DNA from: Pocillopora verrucosa
Lineage: Eukaryota > Cnidaria > Anthozoa > Scleractinia > Pocilloporidae
DNA: 64,000 nucleotides
Assembly (NCBI RefSeq): GCF_036669915.1
Contig: NC_089319.1
Location: 13,126,471 to 13,190,470 of the forward strand
Direction of reading: 5' to 3'
Below are positions 57,467-64,000 of the stretch, one piece after another (position 1 is the first letter of the stretch; every line of letters starts with the position of its first letter). The notes under the pieces were generated by a model. The model was not told where the DNA came from, did no database searches, and was given only the letters and a program-made list of their open reading frames with translations. Both the position numbers and the translations under genes were made by a program.

Positions 57467-59575
57467 ATGGAAGACGAGGATGTAGTTTTGGAAAACTCAC
57501 CCTTGCAAAAATACCTCAACGAAATCGGTTATGTTGACTTTGAAGACACGAATGGTCGGAAAAGGCAAGAAGAGTTTGAAAAGAGCAACCATGGTTCCGT
57601 TTGGACCTACAAAGATTGTCTCGTTGAGTTTTCACAGACCGTAATTGAGCTTGCTCGGTATATTTACAGCTCGTCTTTGTCGTGGTTTGTTTTAGTACCT
57701 TCAGTGAATGATATTGAAACTTTCAGGAATGACTACATCGTGACTGTGTATAAATCACAAACACTGAAGAAGGATGACATCAGTTTTTTATCCCAGTTTG
57801 ATCCGAAACTATTCGTTAGTGCTAAAGCGGAAATGGCAAGTGGTTTTGGCGAATGGAAATCTTTTGCTCATGGAAACTATATTTTATCTTTAATTTTGCT
57901 GGTTATTTCTCTGCTTCTGGTAAAGATTGACGGTCTTCTCTTTCCTTCTGTTTTGGCATTTTTGGTGATACTCTTTGCGTCCTCTGCTAGAGTTTTACTG
58001 CGATATTTCTTCATTCATCGTCATCAGACAAATTTAGTTGCACTGAAACGGTTTGCACAGCAGACAAAACAACTGACTCTCCTGGTGAAAAGATCTATAA
58101 AATTCATTCAAGAAATAGAACTAACATCAAAAGGTTATACCATGGTAGGCCCAATGATGCCTGCATTTTTCTCAGGAGACAGTGAAAACTTGGCAGAATC
58201 AGTGATATTTCCAACATTAAGAAAAAACATTATGGAAAATACTGAGCCTGTGTTGTTGTCTATACAGAATTCTGCTAAGGAGCTACTCTTTCATTTTCCT
58301 CTCCCACCAGAACTTACTAAGATATTTACATACTTTTCAACAGGATCCATTGGAAATCTGCATGTAGGAATCAAGGAAATTGTGCCAGATGACTCAACTG
58401 AAAAAGTGTCATTGCAGGGCTTAAAAAATGTGGCTTCATTACTTTCAAGCCTGCAGTCAGAATTTCTTAGTAGATTCTTGCTTTGTTTATCACTTGAAGT
58501 AAATGATGGTAACTTGAATCAATTATACATCAAACTCTTTAAAAATATAGAGAAGATATTTGGAATTTCATTGAAAATGATAGAATGTTCTGTAGTATCA
58601 ATTGAGAGATGTTATCATGTACATGAAAGTTACTGTTTCATGAGCAAAGAGTGTGAAAAGCCTCCTGTGAAGCCTTGTGTCGATCAGACAGCAAGGGCTC
58701 TTGATATAACTCTTCGTAGCATTCAACGGCACCTTCAGGTGGGAATTTTGAGAGTAGAGTCCATTCAAAAGGAAAGATGCCAATTGTTAGGGCCTAAAGG
58801 AGATCATGACTCTAAAGCCAAGAATTCACTCCCTTTGAATTTAGAGACAGCATTTAAGTGGATAAAAAGTGATCTTGAGTCTGCATTAACCTGTTGGCAG
58901 GAGGGTGAGGAACTCTTCAACAAACTTCTAGGTAAAGAACCTACTGCAAATCAGAACAAAGTTTCTTGTGACACCAAGAGTGATGAAATATTGGAAGAAT
59001 CACAGAATCTTTACACACTGGACCTGACAGAGGATGTTGAAGAGGGTGATAATGTATATGAGGCCTTTTCTGATCCATATGAAGAAGTTGTGATTGACCA
59101 AAAGGCTCTAAATGTTGAGGATGTTGAAAAAGAGCAGAGAGAAGCAAGGGAAAACAAGCGACTGTTACAAGAACTGAAGACTGTTTTGCTTTCAAAGGCA
59201 AAGGATCCACTCATTGGCACTGCAGGATTTGTCCAACCTGCAGTGAAACAACCTACCCATAATCTCCTCAATGTATCAAACACAGATAGTAAAACATGGC
59301 CTCATGGTGGCCAAGGTGGACTTACAACACTGAAAGAAGACGAAACAAAAATCTGTTTCAATCTCAGGGACTCCTGTCATCAAAAGTGGCTGTCCTCAAA
59401 TGAGGCACACAGTCAGGTGTCTTGTATACATGCAAACGAGCATCCCGTTAGACCCCCTTCGCTGTTGGGAACTTTCCCGTCTTCAGTGGCTGTTTCAGTT
59501 GCTGCTGCAGCAGCTGCACACAGTAGGGCTATGGGATTGAATGAGGAATCCTTTTTTAGTGATGACACAGACTGA
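57467..59575 (+). CDS. VEZT: Vezatin, single-exon
   Basis: Vezatin is a membrane protein of cadherin-based junctions that links myosin VIIa in animals. The 702-residue frame is uninterrupted. EDVVLENSPLQKYLNEIGY matches EEVVFENSPLYQYLQDLGH of human vezatin. Two hydrophobic segments at about 137-153 and 157-177 form the transmembrane hairpin. LLVKRSIKFIQEIELTSKGY matches the conserved post-membrane helix, and EQREARENKRLLQELKTVL the later coiled region. The acidic/serine tail ends SFFSDDTD after an alanine run (SVAAAAAAHSRA) that parallels AAEVAARS in human. The ATG at 57467 (AAAAAAATGG) was chosen; the frame is open further upstream without another ATG. The human gene has many introns, whereas this locus has none. 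Confidence 0.92.
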   Translation: MEDEDVVLENSPLQKYLNEIGYVDFEDTNGRKRQEEFEKSNHGSVWTYKDCLVEFSQTVIELARYIYSSSLSWFVLVPSVNDIETFRNDYIVTVYKSQTLKKDDISFLSQFDPKLFVSAKAEMASGFGEWKSFAHGNYILSLILLVISLLLVKIDGLLFPSVLAFLVILFASSARVLLRYFFIHRHQTNLVALKRFAQQTKQLTLLVKRSIKFIQEIELTSKGYTMVGPMMPAFFSGDSENLAESVIFPTLRKNIMENTEPVLLSIQNSAKELLFHFPLPPELTKIFTYFSTGSIGNLHVGIKEIVPDDSTEKVSLQGLKNVASLLSSLQSEFLSRFLLCLSLEVNDGNLNQLYIKLFKNIEKIFGISLKMIECSVVSIERCYHVHESYCFMSKECEKPPVKPCVDQTARALDITLRSIQRHLQVGILRVESIQKERCQLLGPKGDHDSKAKNSLPLNLETAFKWIKSDLESALTCWQEGEELFNKLLGKEPTANQNKVSCDTKSDEILEESQNLYTLDLTEDVEEGDNVYEAFSDPYEEVVIDQKALNVEDVEKEQREARENKRLLQELKTVLLSKAKDPLIGTAGFVQPAVKQPTHNLLNVSNTDSKTWPHGGQGGLTTLKEDETKICFNLRDSCHQKWLSSNEAHSQVSCIHANEHPVRPPSLLGTFPSSVAVSVAAAAAAHSRAMGLNEESFFSDDTD

Positions 59576-59835
59576 AAAACCTTCCAATCAGAGAAATTGA
59601 CATCTAGACCACTGTGATACCTGTTGTTTAGGAGAGTTTAGCTCTGGCTAGGAAGAATTTTATTTGTTCTCCACCCCTCAATATTTTTTTTGTTAAATTA
59701 TGATACTTAACTGCATTTGAAATTCCAGAAAGTAACCTAACTATTTCAAAGTTGTCTTCAAATGAACTGGTGGCTATTTGTGAGATATTCAATTCTCATT
59801 CCATTATTTCCCATTTCTTGGAGATCTTTTTGGAC

Positions 59836-59841
59836 AATAAA
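59836..59841 (+). terminator. Vezatin polyadenylation signal
   Basis: AATAAA lies about 260 bases after the vezatin stop codon, in the sense orientation. Confidence 0.65.
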
Positions 59842-61560
59842 GAGCTGTGTTTTGTAATCTTATGTTGAGTATTGATTTTTGGTTTGTTAGTTAGCCCAAC
59901 AGCTGTTTGTGAAGCACACTTTGTGTTTGAGGCCATCTGATTTGTGCGCAGCTAAGTTACTGAGTTGTGAAATAGTGAAATAGTGCATCCATAGTCCGAT
60001 TAAGAGCATATTTGAAAAAAATCATCAAACATTCTTTATGAGTGGAGATAAAAATTGTATGGTTTCTGAGACAGATATCTCCCTCTCCTCTGAGAGGACC
60101 CCAACAGGACACTTACCAAAGTCCACTTGACAATGGTATTGTACAAAGTTATACTGACTTAGTGTAGAGAAAATGAGGAAGCAAAATTGGGTCAAAGTAA
60201 GGCTTGTGGTAATTATATATATGGGGTGCACTCAATACAAGTTCCATTATACCTCTATTACTAAATATGTCTGAAGGGCCTTGATGTGTTGTGTTTGTAC
60301 AGGCTAATGTGTCCTTTCATGCTCTTATATGTAATAAATGAAATAAGTATCCTTTTGTGTAGGCAACCCCTACCTCCTCATTTTTATTAGAGGAAGGGTT
60401 GAAGAGGGAAGAAAACAATCTTTCATTGTCATTTTACAATTATGCAAACTTCAGTTGCTTTTGTATTATTTCTTTCAATTACTTCTCTCCATGTGCTTTC
60501 ACTGAAAATTTAAATTAATGTCCCATAATGATTTTGCCCAAACAAAGTGCCTGTTCAGTGGAAGAAAAAAAATCCAATAAACACCCCCAGAACAACGAGC
60601 TCTCCGTCCAGCAAACGCTCTCCTCTTTTGCTCACCTTTTGAGCGCTGAGGACACTTTTTGAAGAAAAAAGGAGGAATTCGTGCTGCGACTAATTTTCAC
60701 GCGTTAGACGCGCGCACGTTGACGCCCTCAAATGGCTGACTTTCTGGCTGGAGGCTCACTAGTGATGAAAATCGAGATTTTCTCTTAACCAAACTCTGTA
60801 ACCCCTCTTAATTATTTTGGTCAGAACTGTATCTTTATAGAGCAGAAAAACTATTTCAGCACATATCGATGGCCAAGTTTGTGGAAATTTGATCATAAGA
60901 ACGGATAAGCCCTGGCACATCTAACAAAATCATGCCGAACTCGGAGATCAATGACAAGTCCTATTTCAACGTAGACACAAGGGAAACAAACTTCGTTGCT
61001 AATTTCTCTCTTGGATTCTCGTCTTCAGGGCAGATCGTTTCTCCTGGTCGGCTGGGCTTGATGGCAATATTGTTTGATAAATATGACAGGCGATGGGCTC
61101 AAATGAGCCCATTGTTTCAGTAATTTGTACTTTCAATGAACATTTACACAAAAATGATTCCTGAATTGAACAGATTAGCAGATGGCGATCTTTGAAAAAG
61201 TCGAAGAATATGCTGGATGCTACCAGTCATGCTAATGTCATGTTCATTGCCGTCCAGTGAAATGGAGGTAGTTTGCCCTCTTTTAACTAGGAGCTAGCAC
61301 TCCAGTTAAAAGTATGAAATAGCTTTCATGTTCCCTTCTTTTTGTCTCTCAATGTAATGACTCAGAGAGAAAAGATGCTTCGAAACATGGGGTAAATTTA
61401 ATAGCTGCTCCACTTAGAAAACTATGAAATGGCTGCAATTTCCACCTGATGCATGGCTAGGAGATGCGATAAGCCACAGAAGTCTTTCTGGTGTTGCGGC
61501 CTAGTCAAGTTCAGTACCAGTACTTCATTAGAGAGCATCGTATTCAAAAATGGTATCCGA

Positions 61561-61766
61561 TCAAGTCGCCCACATACCAGTTTGCCCACGTCAACTCGCC
61601 CGTGCATAAAATCACTCCAATTAGCTCGTTATAGAATAAATCTTGTTTTAAGTAAAAGATTGATGTTTTTTGGAATGATAATAAAGTGACTGAAGTTTCA
61701 ACAACGATTCGTTAACTTTACGCCGTTGCGAGTTGGCGTGGGCAAGTTGATTCGTGGGCGACTTGA
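61561..61766. repeat. Foldback element 'caagtcgcccac...'
   Basis: CAAGTCGCCCACATACCAG and TTGCCCACGTCAACTCGCC at 61561-61601 are mirrored at 61726-61766 by GAGTTGGCGTGGGCAAG and CGTGGGCGACTTG. The arms are about 40 bp and the loop about 125 bp. It is non-coding. Confidence 0.75.
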
Positions 61767-61963
61767 CTGTAATTCAAACAGCTGTAGAGGAACCTGGCAC
61801 TCATAACCTCAGAAGAATTCCCGCGCTAGACATGTTGGCAGGTGTTACGAATTTTTCTAAAATAATTCAAATAGTACGCGCGCTCTGATTGGCCATAAAA
61901 CCATTTTACATGAGTGTATGTAAACACGGTTTTCGTTCCTCTTTCATAAGTTATTTTATAAAA

Positions 61964-62147
61964 GAAATGTAAAATGGTTTTTCGTGTTTACATAGCCTGA
62001 TGTAAACACTTGGGAGGTTGGGAGAACACTCGATAAGCTGGAAACCACTCCGCTTCGCGTCGTGGTTTCCTACGCTTATCTCGTGTTCTCCCAACCTCCC
62101 GCGTGTTTACATCAGGCTATGTAAACACGGAAACCATTTTACATTTC
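61964..62147. repeat. Long palindrome, foldback element
   Basis: GAAATGTAAAATGGTTT, CGTGTTTACATAGCCTGATG, TTGGGAGGTTGGGAGAACAC and GGAAACCAC are mirrored in order by GTGGTTTCC, GTGTTCTCCCAACCTCCC, CATCAGGCTATGTAAACACG and AACCATTTTACATTTC. The arms of about 80 bp enclose a 13-base loop. An extra imperfect arm copy (CCATTTTACATGAGTGTATG) lies just outside at about 61900-61930. The core resembles that of the 22141 and 32313 elements. Confidence 0.85.
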
Positions 62148-63606
62148 TTCAGCAACAACAGTGAAATGGAACTCTGCAGAGCGAGTTATTGATATTTGTA
62201 CCAACGTATAGGTCATTTGCTAGATAAGTATTCCTGATGATAAATTTAATGAAAGAAACCGTGGGATAAAAGTGGAATTTTTCTCGCCACCCAGCACATG
62301 TACCTCAGGGACTTTTGAGGAATTTTCTTGCCACCCAAACTACATAATGTTGTTTACAACAAAGCAATTGAAAAGTTTCACATATTCTTTATATGGTCTT
62401 TGCCCCAAAACAATAAGCATGTTGCCCTAGAAAGAAGCCTTTGGTTAAATTTGTTGTGCAAGATGAAACTGTTGCCAGAGCAAGACCTACGTTGAACAGT
62501 ATCGATAGTCTTAGGCATGAAAAAAGTAAACTAAATACCCCCGTAATACTCGGCGTATCACAATTGACTGCGACCCACGGTCTCGTTCGTTGTCAGGTCA
62601 ACACACTGGTATATCACTCCTCGAGATTAAATTCCATTATATTAACCCAGTTGAGCCCTTCTTTAACTATTTTCCACATTTTGAAGACTAACATTTACAC
62701 CCAAAAGGTTCCCGATATATATTCTTAATCGAATGCCCTGTTTTTAACTTCCGATAAAAATTCAGTTTTGAAATTATTGAAATTAGAAGCGCAATAACGA
62801 TAAAGTAAACGTGAGAGAGTATGGGGGTTTTGATAACGGGATGAGATGCGAGCCGCCCTTCCTTTTCGAATCCGTTGCGCGAGTCAAAAATATTCCACGC
62901 GGCGCGCTAACATCAACTTTTTTCACTCATTTTTTTTAATTCGAGCAGCGAATTTGGCGGAAAAGAGGGGAATTTTCGTAGTCTAATAATGGGATTCCGC
63001 TGAGAAATATCCCCTCCTCAGCTATTGTTGCTTGATCTTGACATACACCCAGTTAATACTTGACCAAGTGAGACTATCCTCATTTCATCTCATTATGCCC
63101 CCCTCTAGATATAACAGGCGGGTCTTCTGCGGGCAAGTCGTAAACACAAAAACATCCTCCCTCCATCTACTTGTTTTGTTATTTTTCGTCCTGGTGCCTG
63201 TTAGTGCAACCTTAGATCAACGTTTTCTTAAATTATTTGATACCCATAGCAAAATTCTTTATTCACGAATGCAAATAGTGAAAGATAAAAATCCAATATT
63301 ATCAAGTTAACTAGTAAAAGTTAACACAATCTACAAAAAAGAACGACAAATAACAGCAAAACAAAATCAGATGATTAAACATAAAAAAGGTAAAGATTAC
63401 GTCCGCGATTAGCTTTTCCGACGTTTTAATACCCTACTGTTAATCTGCCTGGTTAATTACGGCAAAGAGTTGAAAAATGTATATTTTGTTAGATCTCTCG
63501 GATCGTAACTTTTAACCTCACTAATGTTTCTAGACTCATCTCACTAATCCCACTCTAATTCCACTTTGCCTTTTTTTTATGATAATGATGATAGAGGCCT
63601 GGGTAC

Positions 63607-63703
63607 CTGATCCGCTCCACTTCCAAGGGTAACTGCATCACGCGGTCAAGAAGGTCCCAGTCTTCCCCACCCCAATTGTACTTGTATTCCTGAGCATTCA
63701 TCC
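63607..63703 (-). CDS. GT7-like glycosyltransferase exon (B4GALNT3/4-like), partial
   Basis: A 97-bp exon, bounded by acceptor TTTGCTAG and donor GTACCC, reads MNAQEYKYNWGGEDWDLL, then DRVMQLPLEVERIR. The WGGEDWDLLDRV motif is the C-terminal signature of Golgi beta-1,4-galactosyl/N-acetylgalactosaminyl transferases; the form with EDW..LDRV and EVERIR is closest to B4GALNT3/4. The acidic residues bind the nucleotide sugar or metal in this family. Neither neighbouring exon was found in the window. The rest of 63704-64000 looks intronic. Confidence 0.75.
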
Positions 63704-64000
63704 CTAGCAAAGACAATGAAGAAATTCCTCACAGAAATTACACTACAACGTTCGGAGACGTTCCTCTACGTCATAAAAAACGGACGATACACATTGTTAA
63801 ATTATAAAAGACCAAAATGGAAAAAGTAGAGTGATTTTCAACGCGTCTAAGAGTTCCAGGATTCCGAGACTGCTTTGCTTTCACTGATTTTCGATATGTG
63901 ATTGGTTTGAAAAGCTCGCGCAATCCTCAATGTGTTCTGAACTAACTTGGATTACAAAGCCGACTGAAAATGACAACTTTTCGTAGACTTCAGGCTAACA

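Larger units (their letters stand above)
59576..63606. other. Intergenic / intronic region after vezatin
   Basis: The first part holds the vezatin 3' end, with AATAAA at 59836-59841. No protein was recognised on either strand. Two foldback elements lie at 61561-61766 and 61964-62147. The final exons of the glycosyltransferase at 63607 should lie to the left of it, but I could not find them, so part of this region may be its intron. Confidence 0.5.

Overview
The window is eukaryotic genomic DNA. Its genes are split by many GT-AG introns with long AT-rich intronic and intergenic stretches, and it is dense in tRNA-derived SINEs, foldback/MITE-like palindromes and simple repeats. Gene content and repeat styles fit a cnidarian, most likely a stony coral; that assignment rests on recall of repeat and protein families, not on a search. 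Exon boundaries below were placed by hand from splice dinucleotides, reading-frame phase and protein-family similarity.

Layout. (1) 783-4115, minus: 5' half of a soluble guanylate cyclase beta-type gene (H-NOX plus part of HNOBA); the rest lies beyond base 1. (2) 7895-20806, minus: a bridge-like lipid transfer protein of the BLTP3 (UHRF1BP1/UHRF1BP1L) family, 11 exons, with at least one apparent frameshift in a conserved segment. (3) 20807-24217: intergenic repeat cluster. (4) 24218-38028, minus: a complete 19-exon glycogen synthase. (5) 40335-49286, minus: a complete 16-exon SAMM50 (mitochondrial outer-membrane beta-barrel assembly). (6) 49472-55373, plus: a 7-exon HSPBP1 (Hsp70 nucleotide-exchange factor), head-to-head with SAMM50 and 185 bp away. 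(7) 56688-57175, minus: an intronless Cupin_5 (DUF985) protein with one apparent frameshift. (8) 57467-59575, plus: a single-exon vezatin gene, head-to-head with the cupin gene and 291 bp away. (9) 63607-63703, minus: one exon of a GT7-like (B4GALNT3/4-like) glycosyltransferase.

The genes are housekeeping or signalling genes of unrelated pathways. The one functional link suggested by position is HSPBP1/SAMM50, which share a divergent promoter. A perfect four-unit heat-shock element 12 bp upstream of a TATA box, inside an LTR-like sequence in SAMM50 intron 1, points toward HSPBP1. The other strong observation is a tyrosine in the predicted distal heme pocket of the guanylate cyclase at the position that is isoleucine in vertebrate beta1. 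No CRISPR array, prokaryotic operon, rRNA or convincing functional tRNA gene was seen.
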